From contig NZ_CP102253.1 in assembly GCF_025145845.1 (NCBI RefSeq), positions 3,596,001-3,660,000 on the forward strand: DNA of 64,000 nucleotides. The letters are read 5' to 3'. The translations under genes were made by a program, and so were the position numbers. Source of the DNA: Alistipes shahii WAL 8301 (lineage in GTDB: Bacteria > Bacteroidota > Bacteroidia > Bacteroidales > Rikenellaceae). Of the stretch, positions 7,306-15,673 are shown in pieces. The notes below the pieces were generated by a model. It saw only the letters and a list, made by a program, of their open reading frames with translations, was not told the DNA's origin and ran no database searches. The stretch's first letter is position 1, and every line of letters starts with the position of its first letter.

Positions 7306-9771
7306 TCAGGCCCGGACCTGCGCGCCGCATTTCTGCTCGAACTGCCGGGTGAGGTTCGCCATCACACGCTCAATGGTCCGCTCGTCCAGCGTGCGGGTCT
7401 TGTCCTCCAGAATGAAGCTCAAAGCGTAGGATTTCTTGCCCTCGGGAAGCTTGTCGCCCTCGTAGACATCGAACAGCGAGACGCTTTTCAGCAGCTTGCG
7501 CTCGGCGGCGAAGGCTGCGTCGCGCAGCGAGGAGAAGGTCACGGACTTGTCCACCAGCAGCGCCAGATCGCGTCTGACCTCGGGGAATTTCGACAGTTCC
7601 CCGGCGGCAATCTTCAGCTTCTTCGTGGATTTCGCAAGGGCCTCGAAATTCATCTCCAGATAGTACACATCCTGCTTGACATCGGTACGGCGGCGGATTG
7701 CGGCGGCCACGGAGCCGATCTGCAACAACTGTTTGCCATTGAGCGACAGCGTGAGGCCCTCGCTGAAAAGATCGCTTTCGAGCGTCTCGGCCTTCAGCGC
7801 GTAGATGTCGACGCCGAAGCGGCGGAGCAGTTTCTCGGCGACTGCGCGCAGGGTGAAGAACGACGCCTTCACGGGCTTCGCATTCCACGACTGCGGCGTC
7901 GAGACGCCCGTGACGGCGATGGCGAGGCGGTACTCCTCGGAGTAGGCCGCCAGGCGGTTTTCGTCCGTGCGCTTCGACTCGTCGTAGAAATAGCAGTTGC
8001 CGAACTCGTAGAGGCAGAGATCGCCGTTGCGGCGGTTGGCGTTCAGACCGACGGCCTCCAGCATGTTGAACAGCAGCGTCTGGCGCATCACGTTCAGGTC
8101 GGCGCTCAACGGGTTGAGAATGCGCACGCAACGCTCGGCGGGGCAGGAGGTCAGGCCCTCGTAATAGGCGGCTTTCGTCAGCGAGTTGGACATGATCTCG
8201 GTAAACCCGTTGGCCGTGAGGAAATCGGCCGCGAGGTTCATCAGACGGTTGCGGTCGGGTTTCGGCGCATAGGAAAGCGTCGAACGGACCTGCGTGGGGA
8301 TTTCGACGTTGTTGTAGCCGTAGATGCGCAGGATGTCCTCCACGAGGTCGGCTTCGCGCTGCACGTCGACACGGTAGGGCGGCACGGCGACCGTCAGCAC
8401 GCCGTCTTTCTCGGCGAGGATCTTCACCTCCAGCGCCGCGATGATCGTGCGGACGACCGTTTCGGGAATCTCCTTGCCGATCAGCGCGTTGACCCTTGCC
8501 AACGAGATGTCGAAGACGAAATCCCCGATCGGCTCCGGATAGATGTCCGTGATGCCGCTGGAGATCGTACCCCCGGCCAGCTCCTTCATCAGCAGGGCGG
8601 CGCGCTTGGCGGCGTAGACCTGCATGTTGGGGTCGATGCCGCGCTCGAAGCGGAACGAAGAGTCGGTATTCAGGCCGAAACGCTTGGCCGTCTTGCGTAC
8701 CCACACGGGGTTGAAATAGGCGCTCTCGATAAATACGTCGGTCGTGGTGTCGCTCACGCCCGAGTCCAGTCCGCCGAAGACGCCGGCGATGCACATGGGA
8801 CGCTCGGCCGAGCAGATCATCAGGTCCTTGTCCGTGAGTTTGCGCTCCACGCCGTCCAGCGTCACGAAGGGCGTGCCCTCGGCGCAGGTGCGGACCACGA
8901 CTTCGCGGCCCTCGATCTTCGCGGCGTCGAAGGCGTGCAGGGGCTGGCCCAGCTCGAACAGCACGAAATTGGTGATGTCGACCAGATTGTTCTTGGGATT
9001 GATGCCCGCGGCGCGCAGGCAGTTCTGCATCCACTCGGGCGACGGACCGATCTTGCAGCCCGTGACCGTAACGCCGGCATAGCGGGGCGCGGCCTCGGGA
9101 TTCTCGACGCGGACCGCCACCTCCAGGTCGTGATTGTCGGGAGCGAAGGCCGAAACATCGGGCAGTTTCACTTCGGCATTTTCGCCGCGGCTCTTCAGGT
9201 AAGCGGCCAGATCGCGCGCCACGCCGATGTGCGAAGCGGCGTCCACACGGTTGGGCGTGAGTCCGATCTCGATCAGGTAGTCGTCCTCGACATGCAGGTA
9301 TTCCCTGGCCTCCATGCCCACGGGGGCGTCGGCCGGAAGCTCCATGATGCCGTCGTGCGAAGACCCGATGCCCAGCTCTTCCTCGGCGCAGAGCATTCCG
9401 AGCGACTCCACGCCGCGGATCTTCGAACGTTTGATCTTGAACTCCTCGTCGCCGCCGTCGGGGTAGAGCACCGCGCCGACCGTGGCGCAGAGGACTTTCA
9501 ATCCGGCCCGGCAGTTCGCGGCGCCGCAGACGATCTGCAACGGCTCGGCGGCTCCCACGTCCACCGCGGTGACGTGCAGGTGGTCCGAATCGGGGTGATC
9601 GGCACAGGTCACAACCTCGCCGACGACAACGCCCCGAAGGCCGCCTTTCACGGTTTCGATCTTCTCGAAGCCTTCGACTTCGAGGCCGATGTCCGTCAGG
9701 ATTTCAGCGATCTTTTCGGCCGGAAGATCGGTCGCGATATAACGTTTGAGCCAGTTATACGAAATATTCAT
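7306..9771 (-). CDS. pheT: Phenylalanyl-tRNA synthetase beta subunit
   Basis: Forms the alpha2-beta2 enzyme with PheS, charging tRNA-Phe and, through its B3/B4 domain, clearing mischarged Tyr. The 821-residue length is typical. Domains in order: N-terminal module (MNISYNWLKRYI), EMAP/OB-type tRNA-binding domain (about 40-150, with VVGEVVTCADHPDSDHL), B3/B4 editing domain, B5 domain, core, and C-terminal ferredoxin-like anticodon-binding domain (FPEVRRDLALLVD). pheS is not adjacent. A minus-strand CAAAAATA (-7 complement) at 9804-9811 may be its promoter, without a good -33. Confidence 0.97.
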   Translation of the reverse strand: MNISYNWLKRYIATDLPAEKIAEILTDIGLEVEGFEKIETVKGGLRGVVVGEVVTCADHPDSDHLHVTAVDVGAAEPLQIVCGAANCRAGLKVLCATVGAVLYPDGGDEEFKIKRSKIRGVESLGMLCAEEELGIGSSHDGIMELPADAPVGMEAREYLHVEDDYLIEIGLTPNRVDAASHIGVARDLAAYLKSRGENAEVKLPDVSAFAPDNHDLEVAVRVENPEAAPRYAGVTVTGCKIGPSPEWMQNCLRAAGINPKNNLVDITNFVLFELGQPLHAFDAAKIEGREVVVRTCAEGTPFVTLDGVERKLTDKDLMICSAERPMCIAGVFGGLDSGVSDTTTDVFIESAYFNPVWVRKTAKRFGLNTDSSFRFERGIDPNMQVYAAKRAALLMKELAGGTISSGITDIYPEPIGDFVFDISLARVNALIGKEIPETVVRTIIAALEVKILAEKDGVLTVAVPPYRVDVQREADLVEDILRIYGYNNVEIPTQVRSTLSYAPKPDRNRLMNLAADFLTANGFTEIMSNSLTKAAYYEGLTSCPAERCVRILNPLSADLNVMRQTLLFNMLEAVGLNANRRNGDLCLYEFGNCYFYDESKRTDENRLAAYSEEYRLAIAVTGVSTPQSWNAKPVKASFFTLRAVAEKLLRRFGVDIYALKAETLESDLFSEGLTLSLNGKQLLQIGSVAAAIRRRTDVKQDVYYLEMNFEALAKSTKKLKIAAGELSKFPEVRRDLALLVDKSVTFSSLRDAAFAAERKLLKSVSLFDVYEGDKLPEGKKSYALSFILEDKTRTLDERTIERVMANLTRQFEQKCGAQVRA

Positions 9772-9879
9772 ATCGTTAAGTTTTGAATTTGCGGATAATC
9801 ATGCAAAAATATAAATTTTTCCGCAAAGTACGGTAAAAATTCCTTACATATATAGGTGTCGAAAATAATTCGTAAAAAA

Positions 9880-9911
9880 TTTGCATTTTACGAACCGACC
9901 GCATATATTTG
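9880..9911 (+). promoter_or_regulatory. Promoter of the trp leader-trpB2 unit
   Basis: The -33 element TTTG (9880-9883) and the -7 element TATATTTG (9904-9911) are separated by 20 bp, a perfect match to the Bacteroidota primary sigma consensus. Transcription should begin near 9918, about 12 nt ahead of the leader peptide ATG. Confidence 0.8.
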
Positions 9912-9929
9912 CAGAAACAAAGCTGAAAG

Positions 9930-10013
9930 ATGATCCGCAATTTCAACATACAGGCATGGTGGTGGCGCTCGTTGACTCTCGTGAACAATGAGTGCGGAAC
10001 CGCGCGTGTATAG
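9930..10013 (+). CDS. trpL: Trp leader peptide (27 aa)
   Basis: A short ORF of 27 codons, too short for most gene callers, lying between a consensus promoter and an intrinsic terminator. Codons 10-12 are three consecutive TGG (Trp) at 9957-9965, the hallmark of an attenuation leader. The stop TAG at 10011 lies just ahead of the terminator hairpin. The downstream gene is a tryptophan synthase beta chain, so stalling at the Trp codons would sense charged tRNA-Trp. Codons after WWW encode segment 1 of the competing RNA structures. The symbol trpL is by analogy with the enterobacterial leader; there is no expected protein homology. Confidence 0.85.
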   Translation: MIRNFNIQAWWWRSLTLVNNECGTARV

Positions 10014-10049
10014 TTGAACCCCGAAAAATACACAAGCCCGTTGTTTACG
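9968..10049 (+). promoter_or_regulatory. Attenuator pairing segments 1:2 and 2:3 (antiterminator)
   Basis: Segment 1 (CTCGTTG, 9968-9974), right after the Trp codons, can pair 7 bp with CAATGAG (9986-9992), one pair being G-U. Segment 2 (CGTGAACAA, 9980-9988) can instead pair 9 bp with TTGTTTACG (10041-10049), which is the 5' arm and first loop base of the terminator, so this fold prevents termination. A ribosome stalled on the Trp codons would cover segment 1 and free segment 2. Pairings were worked out by eye; no folding energies were calculated. Confidence 0.7.
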
Positions 10050-10071
10050 AAAAGTAAGCAGCGGGCTTTTT
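10034..10071 (+). terminator. Attenuator terminator upstream of trpB2
   Basis: A 15-bp stem (AAGCCCGTTGTTTAC with GTAAGCAGCGGGCTT, two G-U pairs) with loop GAAAA, followed by TTTTT. It sits between the leader peptide stop and trpB2, 38 bp before the trpB2 ATG, and shares its 5' arm with the antiterminator. Confidence 0.88.
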
Positions 10072-10108
10072 CGTTTGTACATTTCAAATTCAAAAACCGA
10101 TACCCATT

Positions 10109-11470
10109 ATGGAAACGAAAAAATTCTGCCTCACCGAAAAACAGATGCCCACGCAATGGTACAACATCGTGGCCGACATGCCCAACAAACCGCTCCCGCC
10201 GCTGCACCCCGGAACGAAAAAGCCCGTCACGAAGGAGCAGATGTCGGCGATCTTCGCCGAGGAACTGATCGACCAGGAGATGTCGACCGAGCGTTACATC
10301 GACATTCCCGAGGAGGTGCAGGAGATTTACAGGATATGGCGCCCGACGCCGCTCGTGCGCGCAACGGGGCTGGAAAAGGCCCTCGGAACGCCCGCGAAGA
10401 TCTTTTTCAAGAACGAAAGCGTGTCGCCCGCGGGTTCGCACAAGCCCAACACCGCCGTGCCGCAGGCCTACTACAACTACAAACAGGGCATCAAGCACCT
10501 GACCACCGAGACCGGCGCCGGACAGTGGGGCGCGTCGATCGCCTTCGCGGCCAAGCACTTCGGCATCGACCTCCAGGTATTCATGGTCAAGGTCAGCTAC
10601 GACCAGAAGCCCTACCGCCGCCTGATGATGAACACGTGGGGCGCGGAGTGCGTGGCGTCGCCCTCGACGCTGACCGAATCGGGCCGTGCGGCGCTGGAGC
10701 GCGATCCGCACTGTTCGGGAAGCCTCGGGCTGGCCATTTCCGAGGCCGTGGAGATGGCTTTGCGCCGTCCGGAAGACACGCGCTACTGCCTGGGAAGCGT
10801 GCTGAATCACGTGGTTCTGCACCAGACGGTCATCGGCCAGGAGGCCGCGACGCAGATGGAGATGGCCGACGCCGAGCCGGACATGGTGATCGGATGTTTC
10901 GGAGGCGGCAGCAACTTCGCGGGCATCGGCTTCCCGTTCCTGCGGAAGAATTTCGCCGAGGGGAAGAAGATACGCGTGATCGCCGTGGAGCCTGAAGGAT
11001 GCCCGAAACTCACCCGCGGCGAATTCCAGTACGACTTCGGCGACGTGGCGGGATTCACGCCCCTGATCCCGATGTACACGCTGGGCCACGATTTCCAGCC
11101 TTCGGACATTCACGCCGGGGGATTGCGCTACCACGGAGCCGGCTCGATCGTCAGCCAGCTGATGAAGGACGGGCTGATCGAGGCGCAGTCGATGCCGCAG
11201 GTCGAGACCCTCGCCGCAGGCGTTCTGTTCGCCCAGACCGAGGGCATCATCCCGGCTCCGGAGTCGACGCACGCCATCGCCGCGACGATCCGCGAAGCGC
11301 TGAAAGCCAAGGAGGAAGGCGTGTCGAAAACCATCCTGTTCAACCTCTCGGGCAACGGCGTGATCGACCTCTACGCCTACGAGCAGTATCTGGCCGGAGC
11401 ATTGAAGGACTTCTCGCCGAGCGATGAGGAAATCCGCAAGACGATCAACCAGTTGGAGCATCTTATCTGA
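10109..11470 (+). CDS. trpB: Tryptophan synthase beta chain, TrpB2 type
   Basis: PLP enzyme joining indole and serine to make tryptophan. At 453 residues it is longer than classic TrpB and has the N-terminal extension (QWYNIVADMPNKPLPPLHPGT) that marks the TrpB2 group. The PLP Lys is Lys112 in PAGSHKPNTA; the phosphate-binding loop is GCFGGGSNFAG. It stands alone without trpA, so it may salvage free indole, which is plentiful in the gut; this is inference. The start at 10109 is the only sensible ATG after the attenuator. The Trp attenuator upstream fits a role in Trp supply. Ends at an intrinsic terminator (11491-11518). Confidence 0.95.
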   Translation: METKKFCLTEKQMPTQWYNIVADMPNKPLPPLHPGTKKPVTKEQMSAIFAEELIDQEMSTERYIDIPEEVQEIYRIWRPTPLVRATGLEKALGTPAKIFFKNESVSPAGSHKPNTAVPQAYYNYKQGIKHLTTETGAGQWGASIAFAAKHFGIDLQVFMVKVSYDQKPYRRLMMNTWGAECVASPSTLTESGRAALERDPHCSGSLGLAISEAVEMALRRPEDTRYCLGSVLNHVVLHQTVIGQEAATQMEMADAEPDMVIGCFGGGSNFAGIGFPFLRKNFAEGKKIRVIAVEPEGCPKLTRGEFQYDFGDVAGFTPLIPMYTLGHDFQPSDIHAGGLRYHGAGSIVSQLMKDGLIEAQSMPQVETLAAGVLFAQTEGIIPAPESTHAIAATIREALKAKEEGVSKTILFNLSGNGVIDLYAYEQYLAGALKDFSPSDEEIRKTINQLEHLI

Positions 11471-11490
11471 AGCTGCGCTCAAAATAGGAG

Positions 11491-11518
11491 AAGCGAGACT
11501 TTCGGGTCTCGCTTTTTG
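11491..11518 (+). terminator. Terminator of trpB2
   Basis: A 9-bp stem AAGCGAGAC/GTCTCGCTT with a 6-nt loop, then a T-run (CTTTTTG). Confidence 0.9.
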
Positions 11519-11576
11519 TTTTGCGCCGGAGGTGCAGAACGGGGCGGGAGACCAGAGAGACATTCCATCGCCCCCT

Positions 11577-11597
11577 AAAACCCGCTTCTTAAGCGGG
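11577..11597 (-). terminator. Duplicated (second in line) terminator hairpin
   Basis: Copy 1 of the hairpin CCCGCTT-AAG-AAGCGGG then TTTTA on the minus strand, 60 bp past the first terminator. Confidence 0.6.
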
Positions 11598-11644
11598 CGG
11601 CGCAGAACGGGGCGGGAGACCAGAGAGACATTCCATCGCCCCCT

Positions 11645-11665
11645 AAAACCCGCTTCTTAAGCGGG
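11645..11665 (-). terminator. Terminator overlapping the EamA permease stop
   Basis: Copy 2 of the hairpin. On the minus strand the stop codon TAA lies inside the loop-side of the stem and TTTTA follows, so stop and terminator are fused. Confidence 0.65.
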
Positions 11666-12562
11666 GCGGGAACCGAGCCAGAGGAAGAACATGCCGACGA
11701 GGATAAAGGCCAGGTCGACGGCCTTCGAGCGCAGGTTGCGCTCGCGGAACAGCACCGCGCCGCAGAGAAACGACACCACGACCGAGCCGCGGCGGACCAT
11801 CGAGACCACGGAGATCATGGCGTCCGGATCGCGCAGGGCGAACAGGTAGGCGAAGTCGGCCAGCGAAAGGAACACCGAGATCAGCGGAATGGCCCAGCTC
11901 CAATGGAACGGGGTGGTGGCGTGCCGCCGGGGCCACCAGAGGATGCCGACCACGACGGACATCATCCCGAGCTGGTAGAGGTTATACCAGCTCTGCACGA
12001 AAACCGGATCGAGGCGCGCCATGATATATTTGTCGTACAGCCCGCTGACGGCGCCCGTCACGGCCGCCAGGGCGATGAACAGAATCCAGAGGTTATGGGT
12101 GAAGACGACCCCTTCGCGGCGGCTCGAACGGCTCAGCAAGAAGAGCGACACGAGGGCCAGCGCAACGCCGGTCCACTGGTAGGCGTTGAGACGCTCGCCG
12201 AAGATCACGAACGCCCCGACGAGCACCATAACGGGGCGCGTGGCGTTGATCGGCCCGACGATGGTGATCGGAAGGTGCTTCATGCCGAAGTAACCGAAAA
12301 TCCACGAAGTGAGCACGATGGCCGATTTCAGAACGACCAGGGCGTGGGCCTCCCATGTGCCGGGAGCCGTCGCCAGCAGGGTATGGTCGAACCATCCGAG
12401 GCCGAACTCCGCCGAGAGGATCGCGGGCAGGAAGAACAGCGTCGAAAAGAGCGTGTTGAGCAACAGCACGGGCAGCACGGCGTTGCCGGTGAGGGCCTTT
12501 TTCTTGGCCGCATCGTAGAAGCCGAGCAGCGCCGCCGAGGTGAATGCCAAAGTGAGCCACAT
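11657..12562 (-). CDS. EamA/DMT-family permease
   Basis: An inner-membrane protein of 301 residues with about ten hydrophobic segments in two repeated halves, each with the EamA pattern (for example GPINATRPVMVLVGAFVIFGE and later SVVSMVRRGSVVVSFLCGAVLF, then RNLRSKA). Drug/metabolite transporter superfamily members export amino acids, sugars or metabolites; the substrate cannot be inferred. It follows lysA on the same strand but a terminator lies between them, so export of lysine or diaminopimelate is only a guess from position. Confidence 0.85.
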   Translation of the reverse strand: MWLTLAFTSAALLGFYDAAKKKALTGNAVLPVLLLNTLFSTLFFLPAILSAEFGLGWFDHTLLATAPGTWEAHALVVLKSAIVLTSWIFGYFGMKHLPITIVGPINATRPVMVLVGAFVIFGERLNAYQWTGVALALVSLFLLSRSSRREGVVFTHNLWILFIALAAVTGAVSGLYDKYIMARLDPVFVQSWYNLYQLGMMSVVVGILWWPRRHATTPFHWSWAIPLISVFLSLADFAYLFALRDPDAMISVVSMVRRGSVVVSFLCGAVLFRERNLRSKAVDLAFILVGMFFLWLGSRPA

Positions 12563-12572
12563 AGCGATGAGG

Positions 12573-12594
12573 AAAGGCGGCCGGAGCCGCCTTT
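12573..12594 (-). terminator. Terminator between lysA and the EamA permease
   Basis: A 9-bp perfect stem AAAGGCGGC/GCCGCCTTT with a 4-nt loop. On the minus strand it ends GCCGCCTTTCC, just past the lysA stop at 12597. Read-through into the permease is possible because the T-run is short. Confidence 0.65.
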
Positions 12595-12596
12595 AT

Positions 12597-13760
12597 CTAT
12601 TTGATTTCGTCGCTGTAAACGGCGCCGGGAAGATCGTGGAGGTTGTAGCGCGAAGCCATCGACATGCCGTAGGCCCCGGCCGACTTGATGGTCAGCAGGT
12701 CGCCCCGGTGCGTGCGGCGCAGGGTGACGTTCTCGTCGAAAACGTCCGTCGATTCGCAGGCCGTGCCGACAACCGTGTATTTCTCGCGCACCTCGTCGTC
12801 CTTGGCCGTGATGTTCTCGATGTTGTGGTACGAACCGTACATCGCCGGGCGGACCAGCTCGGTCATCGAAGCGTCGACGATCACCAGCTTGCGGCCCGTG
12901 GCGGTGGTCTTGTTGAACAGCACCGTCGTGATCAGCTCGCCGCATTCGGCGACGATCGAACGCCCGAACTCGAAGTGCACCTCGCGGTCGCCGATGCGCA
13001 GGTGGTTGTGGACGATCGAGAACAGCGACGCGAAGTTGGGGATCGGCTCGTTCTCGGGAACGTCGTAGTTGACGCCCAGACCGCCGCCCACGTCGACGAA
13101 ACGGAACTTGCAGCCCAGTTTTTCGAGGTTCTCGACGATGACGTTGACCTTGTTGCACATGTTCTCGAAGACATGCAGCTCGCGGATCTGCGATCCGATG
13201 TGCAGGTGCAGTCCGATGATGTTGACGTTTTTGAGCGACCGGATCTCCGCGGCGTGCTCAAGCACTTCCTCGTAGGAGATGCCGAACTTGCTGTCCGCCT
13301 GGCCCGTGTCGATGCAGTGGTTGGTCTTGGGGTCGATGTCGGGGTTGATGCGCAGCGCGATGTCGGTCACCTTGCCCGCCTCGGCCGAAAGGGCATCGAC
13401 CAGCTCCAGTTCCTGAATCGACTCGCAGTTGATGGCCAGAATGTTCTGCTCGATGGCGTATTTCAGCTCCTTGTCGCGTTTGCCCACGCCCGCATAGACG
13501 ATGCCCTTGGGGTCGAATCCGGCCTCGACGGCCTTGCGCAGCTCGTTGCCCGAGGCGCAGTCGATGCCCAGCCCGTATTCGCGGATGACCGCCAGCAGAT
13601 GGTCGTCGTAGTTGGCCTTGATGGCGTAGTGGACCTTGTAGCCGTATTTCTTCGACTCGTAGACGACGCTTTCGAGGGTCTGGCGCAACAGCGCCATGTC
13701 ATAGAGGTAGAACGGGGTCTCGTAGCCCCGGAGTTTGGATGCGATTTGTCTGCTTAACAT
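12597..13760 (-). CDS. lysA: Diaminopimelate decarboxylase
   Basis: Last step of lysine synthesis: meso-diaminopimelate to L-lysine and CO2. 387 residues, fold type III PLP enzyme (alanine racemase-like barrel plus beta domain). The PLP Lys is Lys48 in VHYAIKAN; other signatures are LHLHIGSQ, VDVGGGLGVNYD and CESTDVFDEN (the Cys-Glu-Ser active site from the partner subunit). It has a consensus promoter on the minus strand and its own terminator. Confidence 0.96.
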   Translation of the reverse strand: MLSRQIASKLRGYETPFYLYDMALLRQTLESVVYESKKYGYKVHYAIKANYDDHLLAVIREYGLGIDCASGNELRKAVEAGFDPKGIVYAGVGKRDKELKYAIEQNILAINCESIQELELVDALSAEAGKVTDIALRINPDIDPKTNHCIDTGQADSKFGISYEEVLEHAAEIRSLKNVNIIGLHLHIGSQIRELHVFENMCNKVNVIVENLEKLGCKFRFVDVGGGLGVNYDVPENEPIPNFASLFSIVHNHLRIGDREVHFEFGRSIVAECGELITTVLFNKTTATGRKLVIVDASMTELVRPAMYGSYHNIENITAKDDEVREKYTVVGTACESTDVFDENVTLRRTHRGDLLTIKSAGAYGMSMASRYNLHDLPGAVYSDEIK

Positions 13761-13784
13761 CTTTAACCTAACTTGTTGAAGTCA

Positions 13785-13816
13785 CAAATATAAGCAATTT
13801 GTGCCATTCCGGCAAA
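13785..13816 (-). promoter_or_regulatory. lysA promoter
   Basis: Minus-strand -33 TTTG (13816-13813) and -7 TATATTTG (13792-13785) with a 20-bp spacer, an exact Bacteroidota consensus, 25 bp before the lysA start. On the plus strand a -7 TATATTTG at 13849-13856 probably serves lepA, without a TTTG -33. Confidence 0.8.
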
Positions 13817-13877
13817 CGGAAGCCCTCCGATATATTCAAAAATTTATGTATATTTGCCGAAGATTTTACCCTTATAT

Positions 13878-15668
13878 ATGAAAAACATCCGAAATTTCTG
13901 CATCATAGCCCACATCGACCACGGCAAATCGACACTCGCAGACCGTCTGCTGGAGAAGACCAACACGCTCAACCAGCGCGAAATGCAGTCGCAGGTGCTC
14001 GACGACATGGACCTCGAACGCGAAAAGGGAATCACCATCAAGAGCCACGCCATCCAGATGGAGTACACGGCCCGCGACGGACAGCGGTACACGCTCAACC
14101 TGATCGACACCCCGGGACACGTCGACTTCTCGTACGAAGTGTCGCGCGCAATCGCCTCGTGCGAAGGGGCGCTGCTGGTGGTCGACGCCACGCAGGGCAT
14201 TCAGGCGCAGACGATTTCGAACCTCTACCTCGCCGTGGGGCACGACCTGGAGATCATCCCCGTGCTGAACAAGATCGACATGGATTCGGCGATGATCGAC
14301 GAGGTGAAGGATCAGGTGATCGACCTCATAGGATGCAGGGAGGAGGATATTCTGCTGGCATCGGGCAAGACGGGACTGGGCGTCGAAGAGGTGTTGGAAG
14401 CGATCGTAAACCGCATTCCCGCTCCCACGGGCGACGAGAGCGCGCCGTTGCAGGCGCTGATCTTCGACTCGGTGTTCAACCCCTTCCGCGGGATCATCGC
14501 CTATTTCCGCGTCTTCAACGGCACGCTGCGCAAGGGCGACCACGTGAAGTTCTTCAACACGGGCAGCGAGTACGACGCCGACGAAATAGGCGTGCTGAAA
14601 CTCAAGATGCAGCCCCGGCAGGAGATCAGGGCCGGGGACGTGGGGTATATCTGCTCGGGGATCAAGACCTCGTCGGACGTGAAGGTCGGCGACACGATCA
14701 CCTCGGTGACCAACCCCGCCAAAGAGGCCATCGCCGGATTCGAGGACGTGAAGCCGATGGTCTTCGCGGGCGTCTACCCGGTGGAGGCCGACCAGTACGA
14801 GGACCTGCGCGCGTCGCTCGAAAAATTGCAGCTCAACGACGCTTCGCTCACGTTCGAGCCGGAAAGCTCGCTGGCGCTCGGATTCGGGTTCCGCTGCGGA
14901 TTCCTCGGGCTGCTGCACATGGAGATCATTCAGGAGCGGCTGTACCGCGAATTCGACATGGACGTCATCACGACCGTGCCCAACGTGTCGTACCGCATCA
15001 CCACGACGCAGGGCGACGTGGTCGAGGTGCACAACCCCTCGGGACTGCCCGAGGTGACGAAGATCGACAAGATCGAGGAACCCTACATCCTCGCGCAGAT
15101 CATCACCAAGTCGGAGTTTCTGGGCAACGTCATCAAACTCTGCATCGACAAGCGCGGGGTGATGAAGAACCAGACATTCATCACGCAGGACCGCGTGGAG
15201 GTCAATTTCGACATGCCCCTCTCGGAGATCGTCTTCGACTTCTACGACAAGCTCAAGAGCATCTCGAAAGGATACGCCTCGTTCGACTACCACCGCACGG
15301 GATTCCAGCCCTCGAAACTCGTCAAGCTCGACATCCTGCTCAACGGGGAGCCGGTCGACGCCCTCTCGTCGCTCACCTACACGGACCACGCCTACGATTT
15401 CGGACGCAAGATGTGCGAAAAGCTCAAGGAGCTGATCCCCCGCCAGCAGTTCGACATCGCCATACAGGCCGCCGTCGGCGCCAAGATCATCGCACGCGAA
15501 ACGGTCAAGGCCGTGCGCAAGGACGTGACGGCGAAGTGCTACGGCGGAGATATTTCGCGTAAGCGCAAGCTGCTCGAAAAACAGAAGAAGGGCAAGAAGC
15601 GCATGCGCCAGATCGGTAACGTCGAAGTTCCCCAGTCGGCATTCCTCGCCGTGCTGAAAATGGATTAA
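13878..15668 (+). CDS. lepA: Translation elongation factor 4 (LepA)
   Basis: Ribosome-bound GTPase of 596 residues, the standard length. The start at 13878 (MKNIRNFCIIAHIDHGKST) puts the G1 motif at the usual place; the frame extends 8 codons upstream but lacks similarity there. Signatures: G1 AHIDHGKST, G3 DTPGHVDF, G4 NKIDMDSA, then domain II, EF-G domains III and V, and the LepA-specific C-terminal domain with ISRKRKLLEKQKKGKKRM. Followed after 5 bp by the acyl-CoA ligase gene, likely in one transcript. Confidence 0.98.
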   Translation: MKNIRNFCIIAHIDHGKSTLADRLLEKTNTLNQREMQSQVLDDMDLEREKGITIKSHAIQMEYTARDGQRYTLNLIDTPGHVDFSYEVSRAIASCEGALLVVDATQGIQAQTISNLYLAVGHDLEIIPVLNKIDMDSAMIDEVKDQVIDLIGCREEDILLASGKTGLGVEEVLEAIVNRIPAPTGDESAPLQALIFDSVFNPFRGIIAYFRVFNGTLRKGDHVKFFNTGSEYDADEIGVLKLKMQPRQEIRAGDVGYICSGIKTSSDVKVGDTITSVTNPAKEAIAGFEDVKPMVFAGVYPVEADQYEDLRASLEKLQLNDASLTFEPESSLALGFGFRCGFLGLLHMEIIQERLYREFDMDVITTVPNVSYRITTTQGDVVEVHNPSGLPEVTKIDKIEEPYILAQIITKSEFLGNVIKLCIDKRGVMKNQTFITQDRVEVNFDMPLSEIVFDFYDKLKSISKGYASFDYHRTGFQPSKLVKLDILLNGEPVDALSSLTYTDHAYDFGRKMCEKLKELIPRQQFDIAIQAAVGAKIIARETVKAVRKDVTAKCYGGDISRKRKLLEKQKKGKKRMRQIGNVEVPQSAFLAVLKMD

Positions 15669-15673
15669 GAACC

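Larger units (their letters stand above)
11534..11665. repeat. Tandem 64-bp duplication carrying an intrinsic terminator
   Basis: Two copies, identical over the 64 bases read, at 11534-11597 and 11602-11665 (period 68). Each ends in the hairpin CCCGCTT-CTT-AAGCGGG followed on the minus strand by TTTTA. Copy 2 contains the stop codon (TAA at 11657-11659) of the EamA-type permease and works as its terminator; copy 1 is an extra duplicate downstream. Confidence 0.9.

Noticed and set aside
7270..9786. 838-residue plus-strand ORF opposite pheT
   Set aside because: Antisense shadow of a conserved gene in GC-rich DNA; composition rich in Arg, Val, His and no family signature.
9776..11563. 595-residue minus-strand ORF opposite trpB2
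   Set aside because: Covers the attenuator and the trpB2 gene in antisense; no motif.
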